Below, one piece after another: positions 6,553-15,957 of a DNA stretch of 35,618 nucleotides. The DNA is taken from assembly GCA_002862805.1 (NCBI GenBank), contig PKEA01000031.1, forward strand, positions 1-35,618. The letters run 5' to 3'. The position numbers and the translations under genes were made by a program. The notes below the pieces were generated by a model. That model was given only the letters and a program-made list of their open reading frames with translations. It did no database searches and was not told the DNA's origin. This stretch comes from Flavobacteriaceae bacterium (GTDB lineage Bacteria; Bacteroidota; Bacteroidia; Flavobacteriales; Flavobacteriaceae). The first letter of the stretch is position 1. Every line of letters starts with the position of its first letter.

Positions 6553-8460
6553 CTATAGCTTATTACTCTTAATTTCATCCACTATTTCAGGATTTAATAA
6601 AGTTGAAATATCTCCAAAATTAGAGAAATCACCTTCGGCTATTTTTCTTAAAATTCTACGCATAATTTTTCCAGATCGTGTTTTAGGTAAACCAGTTACA
6701 AACTGAATTTTATCTAATTTTGCAATTGGCCCAATTTGATCTGAAATCATTTGATTTATTTCTTTTGCTAAATTATCTCTATCACGACCTTCACCTGTTT
6801 CTTTTAAAATCACATATCCATATAATGCATTTCCTTTTACATCATGTGGAAAACCTACAATTGCACTCTCAGCAACTGCTGGGTGTTCATTAATAGCATC
6901 TTCAATTGGTGCAGTTCCTAAATTATGACCAGAAACAATTATTACATCATCTACTCTACCTGTAATTCTATAGTAACCTACTTCGTCACGAAGTGCACCA
7001 TCACCCGTAAAATATTTACCTGGATAAGCTGTAAAATAAGTTTCTTTATATCGTTGATGATCGCCCCAAATAGTTCTTGCCATTGATGGCCATGGAAACT
7101 TTATACACAAACTTCCTGTTACTTGATTTCCTTCAATTTCATTGCGCAATTCATCCATTAAAACGGGTTGAATACCTGGTAAAGGTAATGATGCGTATGT
7201 TGGTTTTGTTGGAGTAACAAAAGGTAATGGAGAAATCATTATTGCACCAGTTTCTGTTTGCCACCAAGTATCAACTAATGGACAACGTTTTCCTCCTACA
7301 TGATCATTATACCAGTGCCAAGCTTCTTCATTAATTGGTTCACCAACAGAACCAATAACTTTTAACGAATCTAACTTAAATTTTTGAACATAATCAATAT
7401 TTTCTTTTGCTAAAGCACGTATTGCTGTGGGAGCTGTATAGAATTGACTAACTTTGTGTTTGTTTATAACTTTCCAAAAACGGCTATAATCAGGATATGA
7501 AGGCACTCCTTCAAAAATAACTGTGGTTGCCCCATTTAAAAGTGGTCCGTATAAAATATATGAATGTCCGGTTATCCAACCTATATCAGCTGTACACCAA
7601 TATACATCGTTTTCTTCATAATTAAATACATTTTTAAAAGTATAAGCCGTGTTTACCATGTAACCTGCAGTTGTATGAACCATCCCTTTTGGTTTTCCTG
7701 TTGACCCAGAAGTATAAAGAATAAATAATGGGTCTTCTGCATCCATAACGGCTGCTACATGATTGGCAATTGCATTATCTAATAAAGGCTGCAACCATAT
7801 ATCACGACCTTCTTTCATTGAAATTTCTGAATTAGTCCTTTTTGCTACTAAAACAGTTTCTATCGTTGTACAACTTTTTAATGCTTCATCAACAATTCCT
7901 TTTAAATCAATTGTTTTATTTCCTCTAAAACCACCGTCAGAAGTAATTACCATTTTACATTCACTATCGTTTATTCTTGCAGCTACAGCTGAAGCAGAAA
8001 AGCCTGCAAAAACTACAGAGTGAATAGCTCCGATTCTTGCACATGCTAGTACTGAAATTGCTAAATCAGGAATCATGGGTAAATAAATACAAACTCTATC
8101 TCCTTTTTTAATTCCTTGATCTTGTAAAACATTTGCCATTTTAGCAACTTTTGCATACAAGTCTTTATAAGATATGTGTTGAGCTTCTTCTTTAGGGTCA
8201 TTAGGCTCAAAAATAATAGCGGTTTTATCTCCTCTCTTATTAAGATGTCTGTCGATACAGTTTTTTGTTATGTTTACTTTTGCATTTAAAAACCATTTAA
8301 ATTTTGCTTCTTCCATATCAAATTCAAAGGTTTTATCCCATTTTTGATACCATGTAAACTCTTCATCGGCAATTTTATCCCAAAACTTTCTGGGTTCTCT
8401 CACCGATTTTTTATACATTTTAAAATAATTTTCTAAATCTTTTATTTTATAGTAACTCAT
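6553..8460 (-). CDS. acs: acetyl-CoA synthetase
   Basis: A 635-residue AMP-forming acetate-CoA ligase (acetate + ATP + CoA to acetyl-CoA + AMP + PPi), close to the usual 640-650. Present are the P-loop YTSGSTGKPKGMVH, the acyl-pocket motif DTWWQTETG, the hinge region YRITGRVDDVIIVSGHNLG, and C-terminal LPKTRSGKIMRR. In characterised Acs enzymes the lysine of that last motif (here about K598) is acetylated to switch the enzyme off. It lies downstream of the prpE-like gene but has its own promoter element at 8500-8555. The neighbouring symporter, porin and sensor kinase support a role in acetate scavenging. Confidence 0.97.
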   Translation of the reverse strand: MSYYKIKDLENYFKMYKKSVREPRKFWDKIADEEFTWYQKWDKTFEFDMEEAKFKWFLNAKVNITKNCIDRHLNKRGDKTAIIFEPNDPKEEAQHISYKDLYAKVAKMANVLQDQGIKKGDRVCIYLPMIPDLAISVLACARIGAIHSVVFAGFSASAVAARINDSECKMVITSDGGFRGNKTIDLKGIVDEALKSCTTIETVLVAKRTNSEISMKEGRDIWLQPLLDNAIANHVAAVMDAEDPLFILYTSGSTGKPKGMVHTTAGYMVNTAYTFKNVFNYEENDVYWCTADIGWITGHSYILYGPLLNGATTVIFEGVPSYPDYSRFWKVINKHKVSQFYTAPTAIRALAKENIDYVQKFKLDSLKVIGSVGEPINEEAWHWYNDHVGGKRCPLVDTWWQTETGAIMISPLPFVTPTKPTYASLPLPGIQPVLMDELRNEIEGNQVTGSLCIKFPWPSMARTIWGDHQRYKETYFTAYPGKYFTGDGALRDEVGYYRITGRVDDVIIVSGHNLGTAPIEDAINEHPAVAESAIVGFPHDVKGNALYGYVILKETGEGRDRDNLAKEINQMISDQIGPIAKLDKIQFVTGLPKTRSGKIMRRILRKIAEGDFSNFGDISTLLNPEIVDEIKSNKL

Positions 8461-8499
8461 TTTAGTTTTATTTTTTTGCTTTGGTTTAATTGTTTAGTA

Positions 8500-8555
8500 T
8501 AAAGATAACTATTCTATTTATAAGAATATAATGTTTTTTGCTAAATAGGTATATA
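8500..8555 (-). promoter_or_regulatory. acs promoter with regulon element
   Basis: Minus strand: the 18-bp sequence TATATACCTATTTAGCAA (8538-8555), then exactly 30 nt, then TATCTTTA (8500-8507) as a -7 box, 39 nt before the acs ATG. The identical 18-mer with identical spacing is found at prpE. There is no TTG -33 box, as expected of an activator-dependent promoter. Confidence 0.75.
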
Positions 8556-8556
8556 T

Positions 8557-10452
8557 TTATTTGTAAGAACCTATATTCGATGATTTAAAACACTCAATTA
8601 ATTCATCAATAATATTTTCATCATCAATAGTTGAAGGAATTTGAAAAGTTTCACCATCTACAATACTTCTCATCATTTTTCGCAAAATTTTACCTGAACG
8701 TGTTTTTGGTAAACGTTCTACTATAATAATATCTCGTAAAGAAGCTACAGCACCAATTTGATCTCTAACTAATTGAACAATTTCATATTGTAATTGAAAA
8801 TGTTCAATTTCAGTACCTGATTTACAAACTACTAATCCTAATGGAATTTGTCCTTTTAATTCGTCATTAATTCCTATAACAGCACACTCAGCAACAGATT
8901 GGTGCGAAGCTACAATTTCTTCCATTTCGGCAGTTGAAAGCCTATGGCCTGCAACATTTATAACGTCATCTACTCTACCTGTAATATAGATATAATTTTC
9001 ATCGTCTTTAAAACCTCCATCACCTGAAAAATAATATCCAGGGAATTTATTTAAATATCCAGCTTTAAAGCGTTCATTATCATTCCATAAATCCATTAAA
9101 GTTCCTGGAGGTAATGGTAATTTAATAACTACATAACCTTCTTCATTTGGTCGTAATTCTTCACCGTTTTCGTTAAAAATTCTAATATCATAACCAGAAA
9201 CAGCCTTCCCAGCAGATCCGGGTTTAATTGGCAAATACTCCACTCCCATCATATTTGCAATCATTGGCCAACCTGATTCTGTTTGCCACCAATGATCAAT
9301 TGCAGGAATTGGTATATGTTCTCTATACCATTCTAAAGTTGCAACATCACATCTTTCGCCTGCTAGAAACTGAATTCTAAGAGAAGATAAATCAAATTGT
9401 TTAATAAACTCTCCATTTGGGTCCTCTTTTTTTATAGCTCTAATTGCTGTTGGTGCAGTAAACATAACATTTACTTTATGTTCTGAGATAACTCTCCAAA
9501 AAGTACTTGCATCTGGCGTACGAATAGGTTTACCTTCAAAAATTATAGTTGTACTTCTATTAATTAAAGGCCCATAAACAATATAACTATGGCCTACAAC
9601 CCAACCAACATCTGAAGCAGCCCAAAAAACATCTTCTTCTTTTACATCATAAATATGTTGCATTGAAAATTTAAGTGCTGTTACATAACCTCCTGTATCT
9701 CTAACAATTCCTTTTGGTTTACCTGTTGTACCTGATGTATATAAAATATAAAGCGGATGGGTTGAATTTACCGGAATACATTCGGCTTCCTCAGAACCGA
9801 ATACTAGAGCATCATAATCGATATCATATTTTTTAAACGGCACTTTTGCTCCTAATTTTCTATTAAAAACAACAACTTTTTTTGGTTTATGTTCTGCTAA
9901 TTGTATAGCTTCATCAACTAAAGGTTTATAAGCAATTAATCGATCAATCTCAATTCCTGAAGAAGCTGTTAGAATAACTTTTGGTTTACAATCATCAATT
10001 CTAATTGCAAGTTCATGGGGTGCAAAACCACCGAAAACCACCGAATGTGTAACTCCAATTCTTGCACAAGCTAACATTGCAAATGCTGCTTGAGGTATCA
10101 TTGGCATATAAATTACAGCTGTATTTCCTTTTTTTAAACCTATAGATAATAATCCGCCAGCAAGTTTAGCTACTTCTGTTTTTACATCGTTATATGTATA
10201 CTTTTTAACAGTTTGAGTTACTGGAGAATCATATATTATAGCAATTTGGTCACCAAAACCATCTTCTATGTGTTTATCAATAGATAAATAACATGCATTT
10301 AATTCACCATCTTTAAACCACAAAGGGTAATTATCATTTCCTTGAGAAAGAATTGAATCTGGTTTTTTATACCATTTTAGTGTTTTTGCTTGTTCTTCCC
10401 AAAAAGTTTCTGGTGATTTAACACTTTTTAAATACAATTCGCTATAATTCAT
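8557..10452 (-). CDS. prpE: propionyl-CoA synthetase-like acyl-CoA ligase
   Basis: A 631-residue AMP-forming acyl-CoA ligase of the Acs superfamily, closest to PrpE/ACSS3-type propionate-CoA ligases. Motifs are YTSGTTGKPKGIVRDTGGY (P-loop; RDTGG is typical of PrpE), DHWWQTESGWP (pocket), YITGRVDDVINVAGHRLST (hinge) and LPKTRSGKILRK with the regulatory lysine near residue 588. It probably activates propionate or another short acid; acetate cannot be excluded. It lies between the receiver gene and acs on the same strand, with its own promoter element matching that of acs. The symbol is by similarity, since no prpBCD genes are in view. Confidence 0.88.
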   Translation of the reverse strand: MNYSELYLKSVKSPETFWEEQAKTLKWYKKPDSILSQGNDNYPLWFKDGELNACYLSIDKHIEDGFGDQIAIIYDSPVTQTVKKYTYNDVKTEVAKLAGGLLSIGLKKGNTAVIYMPMIPQAAFAMLACARIGVTHSVVFGGFAPHELAIRIDDCKPKVILTASSGIEIDRLIAYKPLVDEAIQLAEHKPKKVVVFNRKLGAKVPFKKYDIDYDALVFGSEEAECIPVNSTHPLYILYTSGTTGKPKGIVRDTGGYVTALKFSMQHIYDVKEEDVFWAASDVGWVVGHSYIVYGPLINRSTTIIFEGKPIRTPDASTFWRVISEHKVNVMFTAPTAIRAIKKEDPNGEFIKQFDLSSLRIQFLAGERCDVATLEWYREHIPIPAIDHWWQTESGWPMIANMMGVEYLPIKPGSAGKAVSGYDIRIFNENGEELRPNEEGYVVIKLPLPPGTLMDLWNDNERFKAGYLNKFPGYYFSGDGGFKDDENYIYITGRVDDVINVAGHRLSTAEMEEIVASHQSVAECAVIGINDELKGQIPLGLVVCKSGTEIEHFQLQYEIVQLVRDQIGAVASLRDIIIVERLPKTRSGKILRKMMRSIVDGETFQIPSTIDDENIIDELIECFKSSNIGSYK

Positions 10453-10478
10453 CTGATTTATTTAATTTTTATACTTAG

Positions 10479-10534
10479 TAAATGTAAAAAATTAAACAAT
10501 ACATTTTATAACAATATTGCTAAATAGGTATATA
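10479..10534 (-). promoter_or_regulatory. prpE promoter with regulon element
   Basis: Minus strand: TATATACCTATTTAGCAA (10517-10534), identical to the acs copy over 18 bp, then 30 nt, then TACATTTA (10479-10486) as a -7 box, 26 nt before the ATG. The 30-nt spacers themselves differ in sequence, so the element is conserved against a diverged background. Confidence 0.75.
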
Positions 10535-10542
10535 TAATAGTT

Positions 10543-10908
10543 TTACACTAAGAGTAATTCTGCTACTTTATCTACTACTTTTTTTATTGAAAATGGTTTA
10601 GTTAAATAAGCATCAGCACCTAATGATAACCCTTTTTCTATATCACTTTCTTTATTTTTTGCAGATAGAAACATAACTTTAGTGTGCTTCAATTTTTGAT
10701 CTTTCTTTATTTGTTCTAATGTTGCAAAACCATCTACTAAAGGCATCATGACATCTAAAATAATTACATCAGGAAAATTTGTTTTTAAAATATCTAAAGC
10801 CTCTTGTCCGTCTCGAGCAATAAAAACGTCATAATTATTTTTTTTAAAAGCATACTCAAGCGACATTACGATATTTGGTTCATCATCTACAATTAATATC
10901 TTTTTCAT
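10543..10908 (-). CDS. stand-alone response-regulator receiver (CheY-like)
   Basis: A 121-residue protein consisting only of a receiver domain. The acidic pocket is VDDE (D8, D9), the phospho-acceptor D52 in VIILDVMMP, switch S82 in FLSAK and K104 in LTKPF. No output domain is present. It follows the SLC5-kinase gene by 3 nt, so the two are co-expressed and almost certainly form the cognate pair. Known partners of CrbS/MxtR kinases (CrbR/ErdR) carry a LuxR-type HTH, which is missing here. It must therefore act through protein contact or pass phosphate to another regulator. Confidence 0.93.
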   Translation of the reverse strand: MKKILIVDDEPNIVMSLEYAFKKNNYDVFIARDGQEALDILKTNFPDVIILDVMMPLVDGFATLEQIKKDQKLKHTKVMFLSAKNKESDIEKGLSLGADAYLTKPFSIKKVVDKVAELLLV

Positions 10909-10911
10909 GTG

Positions 10912-13611
10912 TTATATATTTTCAATGTTTTTATTTTTCGGTAAAGTAAATATGATACAGGCCCCTTTTTCTATTGTTTGAGCCCAAATTTTACCTTTAT
11001 GATGTTCAATAATTTGTTTGCATATTGCCAATCCTAAACCGCTACCAATTGGTTTTTTTATATTTTGATTTGTTGATTGATAAAACTTTTCAAAAATAGC
11101 ATCAAAATCTTTAGGATTAATACCTTTTCCGTTATCAAATACAGAAGTTTGAATAAAATCTCCTTTATCAATAATTTGAACAATAATTATTCCGTCTTTC
11201 TCTGGACAAAACTTTATTGCATTTGAAATTAAATTAGTAATTACCTGAATAATTCTATCGTTATCAAAATAAGCATTTACTTTTTGTTTACTTTCAACAA
11301 AAACACTAATGTTCTTATTTTTAATAAGTTGATTTAACGGTTCAATTGATTTTTCAATAGTTTCAACTAAATTATTCTTTGTTGGACTTATTGTTTGCTT
11401 TCCTGTTTCAAATTTTTCTAAGTCTAATATTTTATCAATTAAACGATTCAGTCGATCAGATTCTGAAATTATATTTTGTAGAAATTGTTTTTTTAATTCT
11501 TCTGGAATATCTTCATCATCATGTAAAATTTCACTTGCGGCTCTAATTGCTGTTATTGGCGTTCTAAGTTCATGAGTTACCGTATCTAAAAATTCATCTT
11601 TTTGTTTGTCTTTAACTAATAAATTACTGTTTGCATTTTGTAATTGCAAGGTAATTTCCTTTAATTCATTTGATGTTTCAGTTAGTTTTTTGTTTACAAT
11701 AATATTTTCCTTTGATTCTTCCAATATTTTTAAAACTTCAGGTAAGGTAATTTTTTCTTCTTTTACTACACTTGAAATTAATATCCTTGCTGACGCAGTA
11801 CCAATATGCCCTGTTAATAAATTTTCAGCAAACTTAACCAATCTAGCATCGGCTAATTCCTGATTTTTATCGACATTATATTTTACATTAAAAATATTTA
11901 AGGCTCTTTTGGTTCTTTCTTCACCTAAAAATCGAACTAAAACCTTCTCGATATCGCTTGTGTAGGCTGTTCCTTTCCATACAAAAGCATTCTCATGGTT
12001 TGTACTGTATTTTTCAATGTCTACATACATTTCTGCATAATTTCTCTCACGATAATTACCTTTAAAACTAACAGAAACGGCAAAATAAGTAATTGTATTG
12101 AATAATAAACTCCAAAACAACGCATGAGGTACAGGCTCTAAATAATCTAAACCAAATAATTGAAAAGGTTTTAATAATTCAATTTGCAAAAATCCTTCAG
12201 CAATAAATGAACTGTTATTGTTTGTAAGTCCTATTGCATAAGGAATTAACAATGTATAAACACAAACTAAAAAACCTATTAAAATACTATAAATAGCGCC
12301 CATTCTAGAACCTCTTCTCCAAAAAATAGCTCCAAAAAATGAAGGTGCTAATTGTGCAATAATTACAAATGAAATTAATCCTATTGACACTAAGCTATAA
12401 TCTAATGCAAAAAATCTATATATAAAATAAGCACCAATAATTAATGAAAAAATTCCGATTTTTCTAATATTAACAATTTTCTTATTATTAATAATTTGTT
12501 CTTCATTTTTTAATTTTCCTAAAAAAGTATATGGAATCAAAAGGTTATTACTCAACATTGTTGAAAGACTAATACTTGAAACTACAATCATTGAAATTGC
12601 AGCTGAAAAACCACCAAGGAAAACTAAAACTGTTAGAAATGTATTATTAAAATATTGAGGAATTAACAATGAATAAGTATCAGCGTTTACATTTTGCCCT
12701 TCAAACAAAACATTTCCTCCCCAAGCTATTGGATATACAAATAAATTAAAAAGCAATAGATATAAAGGGAACAACCAAATTGCAGTTTTCAAATGACGTT
12801 CTCTATTATTCTCAACAACAGTCATATGGAATTGTCTTGGCAATAAAAATATTGCGAAAAGCGAAACCATGCTTAAAAAAAACCAATTCAACCCTTGATC
12901 TAAACCACCAATTGTATTCTTTTCAGCAAAATTTTCTAATAATGAAGCTTTTGTATAAATATCATCATAACCATCAAAAACAAAAAAAGTAACATAAACT
13001 CCAACAACAATAAAGAAAACTAACTTTAAAATACTTTCAATAGCAACAGCAGTTACAATTCCTTTTCTTTTTTCGGAAGCATCTACATAACGAGTTCCAT
13101 AATAAGATGCAAATAATGCTAATGCAATGGCAACATAAGTTGTGGTATCATTAAAAATTAATGACGAAGAGTTTGTTTTTGTAACAATATGAAAAGTTTC
13201 TGATATTGCTTTTAATTGTAAAGCAATATAAGGTAAAATTCCAGCTAAACAAACTACAGTTACAATTGCACCTAAAAATCGACTATTTCCATAGCGCAAT
13301 GATATAAAATCGGCAATACTTGAAATTTTATTTACTCTTGAAATTCTAATTATTTTTTTTAAAACAATAATCCATGCAGGAATAATAATTATAGGTCCTA
13401 TATAAATAGGTAAATAATTTAATCCTGAATTTGCCGCAACACCAATACTACCATAGTAAGTCCAAGCAGTGCAATAAACTGCTAAAGAAAGTGAATATAT
13501 ATATGAATTATTTGTCCATTTTATATTGTCTTTTTTTTCTGCCCAATGAGCAATAAAAAAAAGAAAACCTAGATAAACTAATAATACTAAAAGTAATAAA
13601 GCACTATTCAT
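10912..13611 (-). CDS. SLC5 transporter-histidine kinase fusion (CrbS/MxtR-like acetate sensor)
   Basis: An 899-residue sensor. Residues 1 to about 540 are a sodium/solute symporter (SLC5) module of about 13 helices. A STAC-like linker follows (FAENLLTGHIGTASARILISS, about 590-640), then a coiled coil, then HisKA with H680 in THELRTP and a HATPase domain (N-box LISNAIKF, G1 DNGKGI, F-box FEKFYQ, G2 GSGLGLAI). CrbS/MxtR of proteobacteria have this build and control acs. Unlike many relatives it has no PAS domain and no fused receiver. The gene overlaps the upstream DUF3311-like gene by 8 nt, and the lone receiver gene follows after 3 nt. Confidence 0.93.
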   Translation of the reverse strand: MNSALLLLVLLVYLGFLFFIAHWAEKKDNIKWTNNSYIYSLSLAVYCTAWTYYGSIGVAANSGLNYLPIYIGPIIIIPAWIIVLKKIIRISRVNKISSIADFISLRYGNSRFLGAIVTVVCLAGILPYIALQLKAISETFHIVTKTNSSSLIFNDTTTYVAIALALFASYYGTRYVDASEKRKGIVTAVAIESILKLVFFIVVGVYVTFFVFDGYDDIYTKASLLENFAEKNTIGGLDQGLNWFFLSMVSLFAIFLLPRQFHMTVVENNRERHLKTAIWLFPLYLLLFNLFVYPIAWGGNVLFEGQNVNADTYSLLIPQYFNNTFLTVLVFLGGFSAAISMIVVSSISLSTMLSNNLLIPYTFLGKLKNEEQIINNKKIVNIRKIGIFSLIIGAYFIYRFFALDYSLVSIGLISFVIIAQLAPSFFGAIFWRRGSRMGAIYSILIGFLVCVYTLLIPYAIGLTNNNSSFIAEGFLQIELLKPFQLFGLDYLEPVPHALFWSLLFNTITYFAVSVSFKGNYRERNYAEMYVDIEKYSTNHENAFVWKGTAYTSDIEKVLVRFLGEERTKRALNIFNVKYNVDKNQELADARLVKFAENLLTGHIGTASARILISSVVKEEKITLPEVLKILEESKENIIVNKKLTETSNELKEITLQLQNANSNLLVKDKQKDEFLDTVTHELRTPITAIRAASEILHDDEDIPEELKKQFLQNIISESDRLNRLIDKILDLEKFETGKQTISPTKNNLVETIEKSIEPLNQLIKNKNISVFVESKQKVNAYFDNDRIIQVITNLISNAIKFCPEKDGIIIVQIIDKGDFIQTSVFDNGKGINPKDFDAIFEKFYQSTNQNIKKPIGSGLGLAICKQIIEHHKGKIWAQTIEKGACIIFTLPKNKNIENI

Positions 13612-13798
13612 AATATCGTTCTACAATAATTAAGGAAATTAACACTAAAAAAAGCCAAACAGAAAAAATATAAACATAAATAATAGGTAGCCCAAATAAA
13701 GAATCTGAACTATCAAATAATAAAATAATAGGTAAATTAAATAACACTAATAATAATAAAGATAAAACTACTAGTTTTTGTTGATGCCTCTTTTTCAT
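13604..13798 (-). CDS. small two-helix membrane protein, DUF3311-like
   Basis: A 64-residue protein: basic N-terminus (MKKRHQQK), one helix (about 9-28), a short loop, then FGLPIIYVYIFSVWLFLVLI as the second helix. The FGLP-Y-W pattern resembles DUF3311 small subunits that accompany SLC5-type symporters. Here it is translationally coupled (8-nt overlap) to the SLC5-kinase fusion rather than to the transporter, so it may be an accessory subunit of the sensor. Family assignment is by pattern only. Confidence 0.7.
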   Translation of the reverse strand: MKKRHQQKLVVLSLLLLVLFNLPIILLFDSSDSLFGLPIIYVYIFSVWLFLVLISLIIVERYYE

Positions 13799-13830
13799 TA
13801 ACTTAAAATTATAACTTTTTAAAAATACAA

Positions 13831-13859
13831 ACTCTGCTCCCGAAAAACAAGAGCAGAGT
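13831..13859 (-). terminator. Hairpin between actP and the sensor genes
   Basis: Perfect 9-bp arms ACTCTGCTC / GAGCAGAGT with an 11-nt loop, GC-rich for this genome, 24 nt past the actP stop. The minus-strand tail (TTTGTATTTTT) is an interrupted T-run, so partial termination or 3'-end protection is likely. Either would lower sensor-gene expression relative to the transporter genes upstream. Confidence 0.6.
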
Positions 13860-13882
13860 AGTAAATTAAAATAATTAAAAAA

Positions 13883-15640
13883 TTAGTGTCCAGTAGCTTC
13901 TCCTGCTCCTGAAGGAATTCTAATATTTTCTACTATTTCTTGCACATCTTGAGGAGGTGCAGGTGTAAAACTATTTACAACAAATGCAACTATAAAGTTA
14001 ACAATCATTGCAATAGTACCAAAACCTTCTGGTGAAATTCCAAACCACCAACTTGCTTTTAATCCCTCAACAGCCTCTTTTCCACCATCAAAAATTCCAA
14101 ATTTGAATTTTAACATATAAAAAAGCATTAATAAGAGACCAATAACCATTCCCGCAATTGCTCCTTCTTTATTCATTTTTTTATGAAAAATACCTAAAAT
14201 AATAGCTGGGAAGAAAGATGCAGCCGCTAAACCAAAAGCTAATGCAACAACGGCAGCCACAAATCCTGGAGGGTTAATTCCAAAATAACCTGCTATAATA
14301 ACCGCTACAGCGGCAGCTCCACGTGCAGCCCATAATTCTCCTTTTTCAGAGATATTTGGGTTAACCATTTTTTTAATTAAATCATGAGAAACTGATGAAG
14401 AAATTACTAATAATAATCCAGCAGCAGTAGATAATGCCGCAGCTAAAGCTCCTGCAGCAACTAAGGCAATAATCCAGTTTGGCAACTGAGCAATTTCAGG
14501 ATTAGCCAATACCATTATATCATTATCAATAGTTAATTCACTACCTTTATAACCTTTAGCATCTTGAGCAGCAATAAATTCAGCGTTTTTAGATTTATCA
14601 TTATAATATTGAATTTTTCCGTCCCCGTTTTTATCTTCAAATTTTAATAATCCTGTTTTTTCCCAGTTGGTAAACCAAGCTGGCATTGAAGCATAATCTT
14701 TATTACTAATTGTTTCAATTAAATTAGTTTTTGCAAATACTGAAACTGCTGGAGCAGTTGTATATAAAATAGCAATTAACAATAAAGCCCATCCTGCCGA
14801 TTTACGTGCGTCTTTAACTTTTTTAACCGTAAAGAAACGAACAATTACGTGAGGTAAACCCGCCGTTCCAACCATTAGAGCTAAAGTGATTGCAAAAACA
14901 TCAATCATTGATTTTGAACCATTTGTATATTCAGCAAAGCCTAGTTCAGTTGAAAGCCCGTTTAATTTATCTAATAAATAAACATTTCCATCACCTACAA
15001 CTGTGCCACCCATTCCTAATTGTGGAATAACATTACCAGTCATTTGAATAGAGATAAAGATTGCAGGAACCATAAAAGCAAAAATCAAAACACAATATTG
15101 TGCTACTTGCGTATAAGTAATACCTTTCATTCCTCCTAATACTGCATAAAAAAGAACGATAACCATTCCAATTACAACACCTGTATTGATATCTACTTCT
15201 AAGAATCTTGAGAAAACAAGTCCTACTCCTCGCATTTGTCCAGCCACGTATGTAAATGAAACAATTAAAGCACATATTACAGCAACAGTCCTAGCTGTAT
15301 TTGAGTAATATCTCTCACCTATAAAATCAGGTACTGTAAATTTTCCAAATTTTCTTAAATAAGGCGCTAACAATAATGCTAAAAGCACATATCCTCCAGT
15401 CCACCCCATTAAATAAACCGCACCGTCATACCCTGCAAAAGAAATAATTCCGGCCATTGATATAAATGAAGCAGCTGACATCCAATCGGCAGCGGTTGCC
15501 ATTCCATTAGCTAAAGGCGAAATTCCTCCACCAGCAACATAAAATTCTTTGGTTGATCCAGCACGAGACCAGATTGCAATTCCAATATATAAAGAAAATG
15601 TAATTCCTACGATTATGTAGGTCCAAGTAAGTACATCCAT
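13883..15640 (-). CDS. actP: sodium/acetate (monocarboxylate) symporter, ActP-like
   Basis: A 585-residue inner-membrane SLC5 sodium/solute symporter with about 13 helices, slightly longer than E. coli ActP (549). The start MDVLTWTYIIVG leads directly into helix 1. Typical stretches are FYVAGGGISPLANGMATAADWMSAASFI, GYVLLALLLAPYLRKFGKFTVPDFIGERYYS and GTAGLPHVIVRFFTV. A large outer loop (about 310-380) contains DKNGDGKIQYYN at 336-347, which fits an EF-hand calcium loop. The DUF4212 gene lies 29 nt upstream. This pairing is typical of the VC_2705-type symporter subfamily. Acetate is the likely substrate from context; other short monocarboxylates are possible. Confidence 0.92.
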   Translation of the reverse strand: MDVLTWTYIIVGITFSLYIGIAIWSRAGSTKEFYVAGGGISPLANGMATAADWMSAASFISMAGIISFAGYDGAVYLMGWTGGYVLLALLLAPYLRKFGKFTVPDFIGERYYSNTARTVAVICALIVSFTYVAGQMRGVGLVFSRFLEVDINTGVVIGMVIVLFYAVLGGMKGITYTQVAQYCVLIFAFMVPAIFISIQMTGNVIPQLGMGGTVVGDGNVYLLDKLNGLSTELGFAEYTNGSKSMIDVFAITLALMVGTAGLPHVIVRFFTVKKVKDARKSAGWALLLIAILYTTAPAVSVFAKTNLIETISNKDYASMPAWFTNWEKTGLLKFEDKNGDGKIQYYNDKSKNAEFIAAQDAKGYKGSELTIDNDIMVLANPEIAQLPNWIIALVAAGALAAALSTAAGLLLVISSSVSHDLIKKMVNPNISEKGELWAARGAAAVAVIIAGYFGINPPGFVAAVVALAFGLAAASFFPAIILGIFHKKMNKEGAIAGMVIGLLLMLFYMLKFKFGIFDGGKEAVEGLKASWWFGISPEGFGTIAMIVNFIVAFVVNSFTPAPPQDVQEIVENIRIPSGAGEATGH

Positions 15641-15669
15641 GATATTTTATTTTAGTTTGTTATAATTAA

Positions 15670-15930
15670 TTATTCGTCAAATCCGTATTTTTTGTCTAAT
15701 TTGTTCATCAATCGTACATAGACAAAAATTAATACGACAAACACATAAATTGAACCTTGTTGAGCAAACCAAAATCCTAAAGGAAAACCTCCAAGTTTTA
15801 TTTCGTTTAATACATCTTTGAATAATATTCCTGCTCCAAACGAAACAGCAAACCAAATACTCAATAATATTAGAAGGTATCGAAGATTTTCCTTCCAATA
15901 AGCCGTAGCTTTTTCTTGTTTTTCACTCAT
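15670..15930 (-). CDS. DUF4212 symporter small subunit
   Basis: An 86-residue membrane protein with two helices (about 17-36 and 52-72). It shows the family pattern AYWKENLRYLLILLSIWFAVSFGAGILF, then GGFPLGFWFAQQGSIYVFVVLIFVY. DUF4212 proteins are encoded next to SLC5 symporters and are thought to be a small subunit. Here the gene is 29 nt upstream of actP and 27 nt downstream of the porin gene, so all three should be one transcript. Confidence 0.93.
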   Translation of the reverse strand: MSEKQEKATAYWKENLRYLLILLSIWFAVSFGAGILFKDVLNEIKLGGFPLGFWFAQQGSIYVFVVLIFVYVRLMNKLDKKYGFDE

Positions 15931-15957
15931 AATATAAATAGTTTTATTGATTGATTA

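Noticed and set aside
12780..12992. Plus-strand ORF of 70 residues inside the sensor kinase gene
   Set aside because: Antisense shadow, rich in Gln, Tyr and Lys from AT-rich membrane codons.
15033..15275. Second minus-strand frame within actP (80 residues)
   Set aside because: Out-of-frame overlap with a full-length symporter; rich in Cys and Tyr, with no family pattern.
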